NCBI RefSeq assembly: GCF_900188405.1
Contig: NZ_FZOF01000001.1
Span: 62,001 to 126,000 of the forward strand
Source: Actinacidiphila glaucinigra
GTDB lineage: Bacteria > Actinomycetota > Actinomycetes > Streptomycetales > Streptomycetaceae
Length of the DNA: 64,000 nucleotides
Reading direction: 5' to 3'
A program made the translations under genes and the position numbers. The notes beneath the pieces were generated by a model, which was not told the DNA's origin, searched no databases, and saw only the letters and a program-made list of their open reading frames with translations. Below, piece after piece: positions 38,061 to 46,491 of the stretch; position 1 is the stretch's first letter, and each line of letters begins with the position of its first letter.

Positions 38061-39068
38061 ATGCCGAAGAGCCGTGAATGGCACCTGGTAGCCCGCCCTC
38101 ACGGGTGGCCGAAGCCCGAGGACTTCGCGCTGCGCGAGACCGAGGTCCCCGAGCCCGGACCCGGTGAGATCCTCGTGCGCAACCTCTACGTGTCGGTCGA
38201 CCCCTACATGCGCGGCCGCATGAACGACGCGAAGTCGTACGCGGAGCCGTACCGACTGGACCAGCCGATGCACGGCGGCGCGGTCGGCCGGGTCGTCGCC
38301 TCTGGAGCGGAGGGCTTCGCCCCCGGCGACCATGTGCTGCACCCCCTCGGCTGGCGCGAGTACGCCCTGGTCAAGGCGGAGAACGTGGTCAGGGTCGACC
38401 CCGGCCTCGCCCCGCTGAGCACCTACCTGGGTGTGCTCGGGATGACCGGCCTCACCGCCTACGCGGGCCTGCTGCGCGTCGCCGGCCTCAAGGAGGGCGA
38501 CGCGGTCTTCGTCTCCGGCGCGGCGGGGGCGGTCGGCAGCCAGGTCGGCCAGATCGCCCGGCTCAAGGGCGCCTCCCGGGTGATCGGCAGCGCCGGCTCG
38601 GACGAGAAGGTCAAGCTCCTGGTCGAGGAGTACGGCTTCGACGCCGCCTTCAACTACAAGAACGGCCCCGTGGCCGAGCAGTTGGCGGCGGCCGCGCCCG
38701 ACGGCATCGACGTCTACTTCGACAACGTGGGCGGCGAGCACCTCGAGGCGGCCATCGGCGCCCTCAACCTGCACGGCCGGGTGGCGGTCTGCGGCATGAT
38801 CGCCCTCTACAACGCCACCGAGCCCGCCCCCGGCCCCCGCAACCTGTCCCGGCTCATCCAGAACCGGCTGCGCATCGAGGGCTTCCTCGTCGGCGACCAC
38901 TACGACCTGCAGCCGCAGTTCGTCCAGGAGGTCGGCGGCTGGATCCGCGAGGGCCGGCTGCACTACCGCGAGACCGTCGTCGACGGGATCGAGAACAACC
39001 TGGAGGCCTTCCTCGGCGTCCTGCGCGGCGACAACACCGGGAAGATGCTGGTGCGCCTGCCCGAATAG
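38061..39068 (+). CDS. Zinc-independent NADP-dependent oxidoreductase (MDR family)
   Basis: 335 aa; RBS GGAGG. It belongs to the prostaglandin-reductase/curcumin-reductase-like MDR proteins, which reduce activated C=C bonds with NADPH. VSVDPYMRGRMND is the N-terminal family motif. VFVSGAAGAVGSQVGQIARL is the cofactor loop, and YFDNVGGEHLEAAIGALNLHGRVAVCG follows over two strands. No zinc-binding Cys set is present. The AT-rich promoter suggests regulated, stress-type expression. Confidence 0.9.
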   Translation: MPKSREWHLVARPHGWPKPEDFALRETEVPEPGPGEILVRNLYVSVDPYMRGRMNDAKSYAEPYRLDQPMHGGAVGRVVASGAEGFAPGDHVLHPLGWREYALVKAENVVRVDPGLAPLSTYLGVLGMTGLTAYAGLLRVAGLKEGDAVFVSGAAGAVGSQVGQIARLKGASRVIGSAGSDEKVKLLVEEYGFDAAFNYKNGPVAEQLAAAAPDGIDVYFDNVGGEHLEAAIGALNLHGRVAVCGMIALYNATEPAPGPRNLSRLIQNRLRIEGFLVGDHYDLQPQFVQEVGGWIREGRLHYRETVVDGIENNLEAFLGVLRGDNTGKMLVRLPE

Positions 39069-39088
39069 CGGCGGACGGCAACGGGGAC

Positions 39089-39118
39089 GAGGGGCGCGCC
39101 CGGGCGGGCGCGCCCCTC
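39089..39118. terminator. Bidirectional terminator between oxidoreductase and broken TetR
   Basis: GAGGGGCGCGCCCG (39089-39102) and CGGGCGCGCCCCTC (39105-39118) form a perfect 14-bp stem. Confidence 0.75.
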
Positions 39119-39136
39119 ACGTGCCGGCGGGCTCCC

Positions 39137-39645
39137 CGTCGCGGCCACCAGCAGCGGGGCGGCCTGCTCGGGGGTGAGGCCGCCGGGCAGCGTGTCGCCG
39201 TACCGGCACGCAGGGAGTCGGCGGCCCGGCGGCGCACCCGCGTATAGCGGTCCCTGAAGTACTCCCGGGCGGGATGGCCCCCGGTGACGCTGTCGCCGGC
39301 CGGCACGGTGAAGACCTGGACGACGCCCGGCCGGGTGGCGTTGTACTCGACCAGGTCGGCCACCGTCTCCATCGGCCAGGCCGTGCCGTGCAGCGCGGCC
39401 GAGGCCATGTCCCACCGGTCGCGGACCTCGAGTACCGCGACGAGCAGGGCCTCCTTGGTCGGGAAGTAGTGGAGCAGCCCCTGCTGGGTGAGCCCGACCC
39501 GTTCCGCGACGGCGGCCGGCGAGGCGCCCCGGTAGCCGCGCACGGCGATCACTTCGAGGGCGGCCCGGACGATCTCCGCCTTGCGGACCGCACGGCCCGG
39601 TCCCCGGCCGCGGCCGCGGTCACCGTCACGGTCGTCGGCAGTCAC
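39137..39645 (-). pseudogene. Frameshifted and truncated TetR-family regulator
   Basis: From the GTG at 39645 the frame gives a good TetR N-terminus: RKAEIVRAALEVIAVRGYRG, RVGLTQQGLLHYFPTKEALL (helix-turn-helix) and WDMASAALHGTAW. After ADSLRAG, near 39210-39220, the reading frame must change by one base to continue as YGDTLPGGLTPEQAAPLLVA. Even then the usual end of the ligand domain is missing after VAAT. It lies divergent from the GH3 gene, which it probably once regulated. Confidence 0.7.
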
Positions 39646-39704
39646 AGGCGGGAGCCCGGGCCCGGGCGCGGCGCGCGGACCACCGAAGGCAACGAACGGG
39701 TGAC

Positions 39705-39733
39705 GACGCCTACCGATCTGACGCCTACCGATC
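39705..39733. repeat. Tandem 14-bp direct repeat in the TetR-GH3 intergenic region
   Basis: GACGCCTACCGATC occurs at 39705-39718 and again at 39720-39733 (15-bp period). Its place between a TetR remnant and the divergent beta-glucosidase gene suggests an operator, now perhaps without its cognate repressor. Confidence 0.55.
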
Positions 39734-39814
39734 AACAGGGCGCGGGCCGGAGGATGGTGACCGGCCAGGCACGCAGCAACCGGGTTGTCACGTCCTCACG
39801 AAGGAGTCCACCCC

Positions 39815-42328
39815 ATGAGCGACACCTCCGGAACCCCGCTCGACGACGCGGTCGAACACGCGCTGGGCAAGCTCGACCTCGACGCGAAGACACGGCTGCT
39901 GGCCGGGCAGGACATGTGGTCGCTGCCCGCGCTGCCCGAGATCGGACTGGGCTCGCTGGTCATGTCGGACGGGCCCATCGGGGTGCGCGGCGTGCGCTGG
40001 ACCGCGGACGACCCCTCGATCGCGCTGCCCAGCCCCACGGCGCTCGCCGCCGGCTGGGACCCCGCCCTGGCCCGCCGCGCCGGGCGGCTGCTCGCCCAGG
40101 AGGCCCGCCGCAAGGGCGTGCACGTGCTGCTCGCGCCGACCGTCAACCTGCACCGGTCGCCGCTGGGCGGACGGCACTTCGAGGCGTACTCCGAGGACCC
40201 GTACCTCATCGGCGAGATCGGCACCGGCTACGTCGCGGGCGTGCAGGACGGCGGGGTCGGCACCACCGTCAAGCACTTCGTCGCCAACGACGCCGAGACC
40301 GAGCGCTTCACCGTCGACAACGTGATCGGCGAGCGCGCCCTGCGCGAGCTCTACCTCGCCCCCTTCGAGGCCATCGTCAGGAACGCCCGCCCCTGGGGCG
40401 TCATGGCCGCCTACAACTCCGTCAACGGCACCACCATGACCGAGCACCACCGTCTGCAGAACGGGGTGCTGCGCGGGGAGTGGGGCTTCGACGGCTTCGT
40501 CGTCTCCGACTGGGCGGCCGCCCGTGACACCGTCGCGGCGCTGGCCGGCGGCCTCGACGTGGCCATGCCCGGACCGCGCACCGTCTACGGGGAGGCGCTG
40601 GCCCGCGCGGTGCGCGAGGGGCGGGCCGAGGAGTCCGCCGTGGACGCGGCGGTACGCAACGTGCTGCGGCTCGCCGCCCGGGTGGGCCTGCTGGCGGGCA
40701 CCCCCGCGGCGGTGCCCCCCGAGCGGATCCCCGCCGCGATCGACGGGCCCGCGCTGGCCCGGGAGATCGCCTGCCGCTCCTTCGTCCTGCTGCGCAACGA
40801 GCCGCGCGGCGAGCGGCCCGTCCTCCCCGTCGACCCCGCCGGGGTGCGCCGGATCGCGCTCATCGGCGCGGCCGCCCGCGACGCCCGGGTGCTCGGGGGC
40901 GGGTCCGCGCAGGTCTTCCCCGGCCGCGTCGTCTCGCCGCTGGACGGTCTGCGCGCGGCGCTGCCGGAGGGCGCCGCCCTGACCTACGCCGTCGGTGCCG
41001 ACCCCAACGGCGAACTGTCTCCCGCCGGGACCGGGTTCGCGCTGCGCGCGGTCTGCCGGGACGCCGCCGGAGAGGTCCTGGGCACCTGCACGCTGCCCGG
41101 TGGCCATGTGCAGTGGATGGGCGGCGACCTGCCCGGCGGCGTGACCCACGACGCCCTGCGCTCCGTCGAGGTGACCGGCACCTTCACGCCCCGCGAGAGC
41201 GGCGCCCACCACTTCGGCACCCGCGGGCTGGGCGGCTTCCGGCTCGTCGTGGACGGCGCGGCGGTCTTCGACGGGACCCAGGTCGCCGGCCCGGAGTCCG
41301 GGCCCTTCGAGGGCATGTTCGGCGCGCCCGTCGAGCGGGGCCGGGTCGTGCTGACCGCGGGGGTCCCCGTCGCCGTCTCGCTGACGCATGTCGTCCCCCG
41401 GGACGGCAGGGGGCCGGTCCGGGCGGTCGTCTTCTCGCTGGTGCACGCCGAACCGCGGCGGGACGGGGACGAGTCGATCGCGGAGGCGGTCGCGGCGGCC
41501 CGGGACGCCGAGGTGGCGGTGGTCGTCGTCGCGACCACCGAGCGGGTCGAGAGCGAGGGCTTCGACCGCGCGGACCTGCGACTGCCGGGCCGGCAGGACG
41601 AACTCGTGCACGCGGTGGCCGCGGTGAACCCCCGGACGGTGGTCGTGGTCAACACCGGCTCGCCGGTGGAGATGCCGTGGCGCGAGGAGGTCGCCGCGGT
41701 GCTGATCGGCTGGTTCCCCGGGCAGGAGGCCGGCGCGGCGCTCGCCGACGTGCTCCTCGGCGCGGCCGAGCCCGGCGGCCGGCTGCCCACCACCTGGCCG
41801 GCCCGGCTGGCCGACGCCCCGGTCGCCGAGGTCGCGCCCCGGGACGGGACGCTGCGCTACGACGAAGGCGTCCTCATCGGCTACCGCGCCTGGGAACGGG
41901 CCGGTACGGCGCCCGCGTACCCCTTCGGACACGGCCTCGGCTACACCGACTGGGCCTACGAGGACGCCTCCTTCACGCCCGCGGAGGGCACCGCGGACGG
42001 CGGGCCGGACACGCTGGGCACGCTCACCGTACGTCTGCGCAACACCGGCGACCGGGCGGGGCGCGAGGTCGTCCAGGTCTACCTGGCGGCGCCGGCCGGC
42101 GAGGACCCGGCGGTCGGCCGTCCGGTCCGGGTCCTGGCCGGGTTCCTCTCCGTCGAGCTCGCCGCGGGCGCCGTGACGGAGGCCCGTATCGCGCTCGCGC
42201 GGCGCGCCGCGCAGATTTGGGACCCCTCGGAGGGTGACTGGCGCACTCTTGCGGGTACGTACACCGCCGAGGTCGCGCGCAGCGTCGCCGACCGCCGTCT
42301 CACGGTGCCGGTGGCCGTGAACGGCTGA
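39815..42328 (+). CDS. GH3 beta-glucosidase with PA14 insertion
   Basis: 837 aa from the ATG at 39815 (AAGGAG 8 nt upstream). The N-terminal GH3 barrel has LVMSDGPIGVRG, GGRHFEAYSEDPYLIGEIG, GTTVKHFVANDAE and the nucleophile Asp232 in GFVVSDWAA. A PA14 domain lies inside the second domain (GTFTPRESGAHHFGTRGLGG). GWFPGQEAGAALADVLLG and YPFGHGLGYTDW continue the sandwich domain, and a fibronectin-III-like end closes it. There is no signal peptide, so it hydrolyses imported beta-glucosides in the cytosol. Confidence 0.93.
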   Translation: MSDTSGTPLDDAVEHALGKLDLDAKTRLLAGQDMWSLPALPEIGLGSLVMSDGPIGVRGVRWTADDPSIALPSPTALAAGWDPALARRAGRLLAQEARRKGVHVLLAPTVNLHRSPLGGRHFEAYSEDPYLIGEIGTGYVAGVQDGGVGTTVKHFVANDAETERFTVDNVIGERALRELYLAPFEAIVRNARPWGVMAAYNSVNGTTMTEHHRLQNGVLRGEWGFDGFVVSDWAAARDTVAALAGGLDVAMPGPRTVYGEALARAVREGRAEESAVDAAVRNVLRLAARVGLLAGTPAAVPPERIPAAIDGPALAREIACRSFVLLRNEPRGERPVLPVDPAGVRRIALIGAAARDARVLGGGSAQVFPGRVVSPLDGLRAALPEGAALTYAVGADPNGELSPAGTGFALRAVCRDAAGEVLGTCTLPGGHVQWMGGDLPGGVTHDALRSVEVTGTFTPRESGAHHFGTRGLGGFRLVVDGAAVFDGTQVAGPESGPFEGMFGAPVERGRVVLTAGVPVAVSLTHVVPRDGRGPVRAVVFSLVHAEPRRDGDESIAEAVAAARDAEVAVVVVATTERVESEGFDRADLRLPGRQDELVHAVAAVNPRTVVVVNTGSPVEMPWREEVAAVLIGWFPGQEAGAALADVLLGAAEPGGRLPTTWPARLADAPVAEVAPRDGTLRYDEGVLIGYRAWERAGTAPAYPFGHGLGYTDWAYEDASFTPAEGTADGGPDTLGTLTVRLRNTGDRAGREVVQVYLAAPAGEDPAVGRPVRVLAGFLSVELAAGAVTEARIALARRAAQIWDPSEGDWRTLAGTYTAEVARSVADRRLTVPVAVNG

Positions 42329-42333
42329 CCACA

Positions 42334-42369
42334 CACCCCGGGGAGGTCCCTGACAGCCTCCCCGGGGTG
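42334..42369 (+). terminator. Terminator after the GH3 gene
   Basis: CACCCCGGGGAGG (42334-42346) and CCTCCCCGGGGTG (42357-42369) form a perfect 13-bp stem with a 10-nt loop, 5 bp after the stop codon. Confidence 0.78.
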
Positions 42370-42694
42370 CGGGGTCGTCGAGCGGTCCCGCCGCGTGCCG
42401 GCGCGGGGCGGGCGTGCGGTGCTGTCGGCGTGGCGGTTCGTGCTCCGCCTCCCGGGCGTGCCGGGCTGTGCACACCCGCCCGTGCCCCGACGGGGCGCGG
42501 CCCCGGGCCCGTCGTGCGCCGCGTCCGGCAGGTGCCGCGGCCCTTCCGGGGACGGCCACCACTCGGTGACGGGTCGTCAGGCGCCGCGCCGGGACGGTCC
42601 CCCGGGCGGACCCCGCCCGATTGCGGGCCGCGTGCCGTGACGTGACGCTCGTGCCAACCGCGCCCCACTCCAGGCGTCCACCCGAGGAGCAGCG
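42370..42694. other. Intergenic region without a recognisable gene
   Basis: 325 bp, very GC-rich. Open frames here are Pro/Arg-rich noise without RBS. The right end probably carries the promoter of the secreted RTX-like gene; no clear hexamers were found. Confidence 0.5.
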
Positions 42695-43243
42695 ATGACG
42701 GCACGAACGCGCATCCGTCCGGTCCTGGCCGGCGCGGCACTCCTCCTGGCCGGCGCGTCCGTGCTGCCGGCCGGCTCCGCGCTGGCCGGCGAAGCGCCCG
42801 CGTCCGCCGTCGCCGGCTGCTCGGTCAACGGCCGGCCGGTCACCGGCGCCGCCGTCACCGGCACCGAGGGCTTCGACGAGATCGACTGCTTGCACGGCGT
42901 CCCCGCCGGCGTGGTGGTCGCCGGAGGCGGAGGTGTGGACGTCATCACCGTCCACGGCGGCAACGCGGGGACCGTCGACGGCGGCGGCGGGGCCGACATG
43001 ATCGAGATCAGCGGCGGGAACAGCGGGATCGTCACGGGAGGCGACGGGGGCGACCTCGTCGACCTGATCGGCGACGCCGACGCCAACTCCGGCACCGTCA
43101 GCGGCGGGCCGGGCGACGACGTGCTCTTCCTGAGGGCCGAGGACATCGCCGGCACCGGCGTCGTGACCGGTGACACGGGCTCCGACGTCTGCCTCTTCGA
43201 CCCCGACCCCTCGGGCCTCCGGGACTGCGAGGTCATGGTCTGA
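42695..43243 (+). CDS. Secreted RTX-like repeat protein
   Basis: 182 aa; GAGGAG 7 nt before the ATG. Sec signal IRPVLAGAALLLAGASVLPA with cleavage near ALAGE. The mature protein has repeated Gly-Gly-x-Gly-x-Asp units: VAGGGGVDVITVHGG, VDGGGGADMIEISGG, VTGGDGGDLVDLIG and VSGGPGDDVLFLRA. These should form a calcium-binding parallel beta-roll. Cys residues at both ends (GCSVNG, ICL-like DVCLFD, RDCEV) may staple the fold. Function unknown. Confidence 0.75.
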   Translation: MTARTRIRPVLAGAALLLAGASVLPAGSALAGEAPASAVAGCSVNGRPVTGAAVTGTEGFDEIDCLHGVPAGVVVAGGGGVDVITVHGGNAGTVDGGGGADMIEISGGNSGIVTGGDGGDLVDLIGDADANSGTVSGGPGDDVLFLRAEDIAGTGVVTGDTGSDVCLFDPDPSGLRDCEVMV

Positions 43244-43270
43244 GCCGTCCCCGGCCGCCCGCGGTTCGCA

Positions 43271-43283
43271 TACCCTGTCGCGC
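43271..43283 (+). promoter_or_regulatory. Candidate leaderless -10 box of the EI24 gene
   Basis: TACCCT (43271-43276) fits TANNNT and ends 7 nt before the ATG at 43284; there is no RBS. Confidence 0.4.
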
Positions 43284-44087
43284 ATGCGAGATCTTGCCTC
43301 CGGTATACGGCTCTTCGTGGACGGCCAGCGCTGGGTGCTCCGGCACGGCCGCTGGTTCGGCTTCGGACTGCTGCCCGCGCTGATCACCCTCGTCGGCTAC
43401 GCGGGGGCACTGGTCGCCCTCGCCTTCTGGGCCGACGACGCGACCGCCTGGGCCACGCCCTTCGCCGACGACTGGGACTCGCCCTGGCGCGGCCTGTTCC
43501 GCGGGCTGCTCACCGCGGTCGCCTTCGGCGGCGGTCTGCTGCTGGCGGTGATCTCCTTCACCGCGGTGACCCTGCTGGTCGGCCAGCCCTTCTACGAGTC
43601 CCTGGCCGAGCGCGTCGACGTCTCCGAGGGCGGCGCCCCGGACGGGCCCGACCTCCCGCTGTGGCGGGAGTTGCTGCAGTCCGCCCGGGACAGCCTGCGG
43701 GTGCTGGTCCGGGTCGCGATCTGGGGCGTCCTGCTCTTCGCGGCCGGCTTCATCCCCGTCGTCGGCCAGACCGTCGTCCCCGCGATCGGCTTCTGCGTCT
43801 CCGGCTACTTCCTCGCCCTCGAACTCACCGGCGTCGCCTTCCAGCGCCGGGAGGTGCCGCTGCGGGAGCGGATGCGCATGCTGCGCGGCCGGATGGCGCT
43901 CACGCTCGGGTTCGGGGTGCCGCTGATCCTGTGCTTCCTGGTGCCGCTGGTCTCCGTCCTGCTCATGCCCGGCGCGGTGGCCGGCGCCACGCTTCTGGTG
44001 CGGTCCCTGATGCCGCCGCAGGGAGTCCCGGAGCCGCGGCCGGAGTCCGGTGCGCCCGTGGAACCGCTGGACTTCCGCAAGCCGTAG
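43284..44087 (+). CDS. EI24/CysZ-like integral membrane protein
   Basis: 267 aa with four strong hydrophobic stretches: FGFGLLPALITLVGYAGALV, GLLTAVAFGGGLLLAVISFT, VAIWGVLLFAAGFIPVVGQT and LGFGVPLILCFLVPLVSVLL. LLVGQPFYESLAERVD after the second is the family's conserved motif. CysZ in E. coli is a sulfate permease; actinobacterial members are uncharacterised. A likely leaderless start. Confidence 0.85.
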   Translation: MRDLASGIRLFVDGQRWVLRHGRWFGFGLLPALITLVGYAGALVALAFWADDATAWATPFADDWDSPWRGLFRGLLTAVAFGGGLLLAVISFTAVTLLVGQPFYESLAERVDVSEGGAPDGPDLPLWRELLQSARDSLRVLVRVAIWGVLLFAAGFIPVVGQTVVPAIGFCVSGYFLALELTGVAFQRREVPLRERMRMLRGRMALTLGFGVPLILCFLVPLVSVLLMPGAVAGATLLVRSLMPPQGVPEPRPESGAPVEPLDFRKP

Positions 44088-44171
44088 CCACCGGGGCGAA
44101 CCGGAGGGAACCATTCCGCACCCGTCGTGTGACCTATGTACGGGGACGAGCACGCGAGGGGGAGGCGCGCC

Positions 44172-44927
44172 ATGGCGCAGCGCACCAACCAGTACGACGA
44201 CAACCCGCAGAGCTACCGCACCTACTGGGTGAGCCGCGGCTACGAACACGACGCCGAGGTGGCCGCGTTGCGCAGGCTGCTCGAAGGGCGGCACTTCGGC
44301 CACGCGGCGGACGTCGGCGGCGGCTACGGCCGGCTCGTGCCCGTGCTGCGGGAGTTCGCCGACCGGGTCACGCTGGTGGACGCCAGCCGCAAGCAGCTGA
44401 ACGACGCGGAGGTGTACCTCAAGGGGCTCGCCGGGGTGAGCATGCGGCTGATGAGTGCCGACGGCCTCGGCCTGCACTCCGCGAGCGTGGACCTGGTCAC
44501 CCTGATCCGCGTCATGCACCATCTGCCCGACCCGCGGGCCGCACTGACCGAGATCGCCCGGGTGCTGCGCCCGGGCGGCACCGCCGTCGTCGAGACCGCC
44601 AACCTCGCGCACGCCGCCAACCGGCTCCGCTACGCGGCGCACCGCCGGCGGGTGCCGCTGTCGCCGGTGGACATCCGCTCGGCGGAGAACCGCGAGCGCG
44701 ACAGCATCCCGTTCGTCAACCACCACCCGCGCACGGTCGCCGCGCAACTGGAGGCCGCGGGGCTGCGCGTCGAGCGGCGGCTGTCGGTGTCCAACCTGCG
44801 CAGCACGCGGCTGAAGCGGGTGGTTCCGCACTCGGCGCTGGTACGGGCCGAGGGCGCGCTGCAGTCCCCGCTGGCCCGCGTGGGGTTCGGGCCGAGCATC
44901 TTCTTCCTCGTCCGCAAGCCGGGCTAG
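44172..44927 (+). CDS. Class I SAM-dependent methyltransferase
   Basis: 251 aa. Motif I is HAADVGGGYGRLVPVLREFA, motif II VTLVDASRKQLNDAEVYL, and motif IV SVDLVTLIRVMHHLPDPRAAL with LRPGGTAVVETAN. This is the Methyltransf_11 fold. The substrate cannot be read from the sequence. GAGGGGGAGG precedes the ATG. It follows the EI24 gene by 84 bp and precedes the pyroglutamyl-peptidase-like gene by 112 bp. Confidence 0.9.
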   Translation: MAQRTNQYDDNPQSYRTYWVSRGYEHDAEVAALRRLLEGRHFGHAADVGGGYGRLVPVLREFADRVTLVDASRKQLNDAEVYLKGLAGVSMRLMSADGLGLHSASVDLVTLIRVMHHLPDPRAALTEIARVLRPGGTAVVETANLAHAANRLRYAAHRRRVPLSPVDIRSAENRERDSIPFVNHHPRTVAAQLEAAGLRVERRLSVSNLRSTRLKRVVPHSALVRAEGALQSPLARVGFGPSIFFLVRKPG

Positions 44928-45039
44928 GCCCCGGGCACGGTCGGGCTCGGCCCGGCAGCCGGCCGCTGGCGGAGCGGGGCTCCGGTGCGGCATGCTCCGG
45001 GCGGCCGACCCTTACCCGACCGACCGGAGGTCCCCCGCG

Positions 45040-46239
45040 ATGCGGCTGCCGCTCCACCCCGGCGTGCCCGCCGACGTCCCGCCGCCGACGGGCGAGGAAC
45101 TGCGCCTGGAACGGGCGGTGCCGCGGGAGATCCTGCGCCGCAGCGGCTTCCACACCGCGGCTCCCCGGTTCGCCCGGGCGCTGGCGGAGGCCCGCGACCC
45201 GGCCGAGGCCGCCAGGACCGTACGACGGCACGGGCGCGCCCTGTGGCGGGCCGCCGTGGACCGGGCGCAGGGCCGCGGGCCGGTGGCGGGCGCCCTGGGG
45301 CACGACGACGACCGGCCGCTGTACTGGGCCCGGCTCGCCCTCGCCGGGGAACTGCGGCGGTGGGAGCCGGCGTTCACGCTGCCCGCCGCCGTCCGCACGG
45401 CGCTGGCGGCCCGTCTGGAGCGTGCCTCGCGGGGGCAGGACGCCGTCCGCCCTCCCGTGGCCGAGGGCGTGCGGCGTGTCCTGCTGACCGGCTTCGACCC
45501 CTTCCGGCTGGACGCCGACATACGCCGCGGCAATCCCTCCGGGGCCGCGGCGCTCGCCCTGGACGGCGTCACGCTGGAGACCTCCGCGGGCCCGGCCCGC
45601 GTCGAGACCGTCGTCTTCCCGGTGCGCTGGGGCGACTTCACCGACGGCACGGTCGAACGCGTGCTGCGCCCCCGGTTCCGGCCCGGCCCGCGCCGTGTCG
45701 ACCTCTTCGCCACCGTCAGCCAGGGCCGGGACGGACGCTTCGACCTCGAACGCTTCAACGGCGCGTGGCGCGGCGGCCACCCCGACAACGCGGGCCTGTC
45801 CGTCACCGGCCCGGTCCCCGTCGCCGCCCCCGGCCGGCAGCCGCAGTGGACGGCGTCCACCCTGCCGTACGCGGCGATCGCCGCCGCCGGGACCGGTGCC
45901 TTCCCGGTGCACGACCGCACCACCGTCACCGAGGTGCCCGCCGGGGCCACCGCCCCCGTCACCCGTGAAGGGGGCCCGACGGCCGGCTCCGCCGCCCGCG
46001 CCGGGGGCGGCGGCGACTACCTCTCCAACGAGATCGCCTACCGGGCCACCCTGCTCCGGGACAGGCTCGCGCTGCCCGCCCCGGGCGGCCATGTCCACAC
46101 CCCGGTGCTCCACTTCGGCCCCGGCAACACCGAACCGGCCACCGGCACGGTCTCCGACCCCGTCTTCGTCGCCCAACGGCTCGCGGTCACGGCCCAGATC
46201 CGCGCCCTCCTCGTCGCGGCAGCGGGCACCCTCGGCTGA
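45040..46239 (+). CDS. Pyroglutamyl-peptidase-I-like protein lacking the catalytic Cys
   Basis: 399 aa; GGAGG 9 nt before the ATG. About 145 N-terminal residues unique to this group precede a C15-type fold: VLLTGFDPFRLD, GNPSGAAALALDG and FATVSQGRDGRFDLERFN (active-site Glu region). The expected catalytic Cys motif (YLCN) reads GGDYLSNEIAYRATL, with Ser for Cys. HVHTPVLHFGPGN covers the His. Substitution suggests a non-peptidase function or a Ser-based hydrolase; this is inference. Confidence 0.75.
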   Translation: MRLPLHPGVPADVPPPTGEELRLERAVPREILRRSGFHTAAPRFARALAEARDPAEAARTVRRHGRALWRAAVDRAQGRGPVAGALGHDDDRPLYWARLALAGELRRWEPAFTLPAAVRTALAARLERASRGQDAVRPPVAEGVRRVLLTGFDPFRLDADIRRGNPSGAAALALDGVTLETSAGPARVETVVFPVRWGDFTDGTVERVLRPRFRPGPRRVDLFATVSQGRDGRFDLERFNGAWRGGHPDNAGLSVTGPVPVAAPGRQPQWTASTLPYAAIAAAGTGAFPVHDRTTVTEVPAGATAPVTREGGPTAGSAARAGGGGDYLSNEIAYRATLLRDRLALPAPGGHVHTPVLHFGPGNTEPATGTVSDPVFVAQRLAVTAQIRALLVAAAGTLG

Positions 46240-46491
46240 GAGGGGCACGCCGGCCCCCGTCCCCGTCCCCGCCCCGCCGTCGACGTCCGAGGGAAGGGGC
46301 GGCGGTCACTGAACGGAAGCGCGCCCGGGCCCGTATGAGACGCGGGAAGGCCGCAAGATAGCCGAACCGCGCACCACTTGTCCCACGATCGACCCACATG
46401 TACTAGATGTGAGGAATGTGTGACAAGGTCGTGCAGGCAAGGGGAAGCGGGCCGCCGCGGCGCGGCCCCCGTGATCGAGGGAGGTTCTGCC

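Noticed and set aside
39788..43387. A 1199-codon open frame on the minus strand
   Set aside because: It is the antisense of the GH3 and RTX-like genes, with no recognisable domain.
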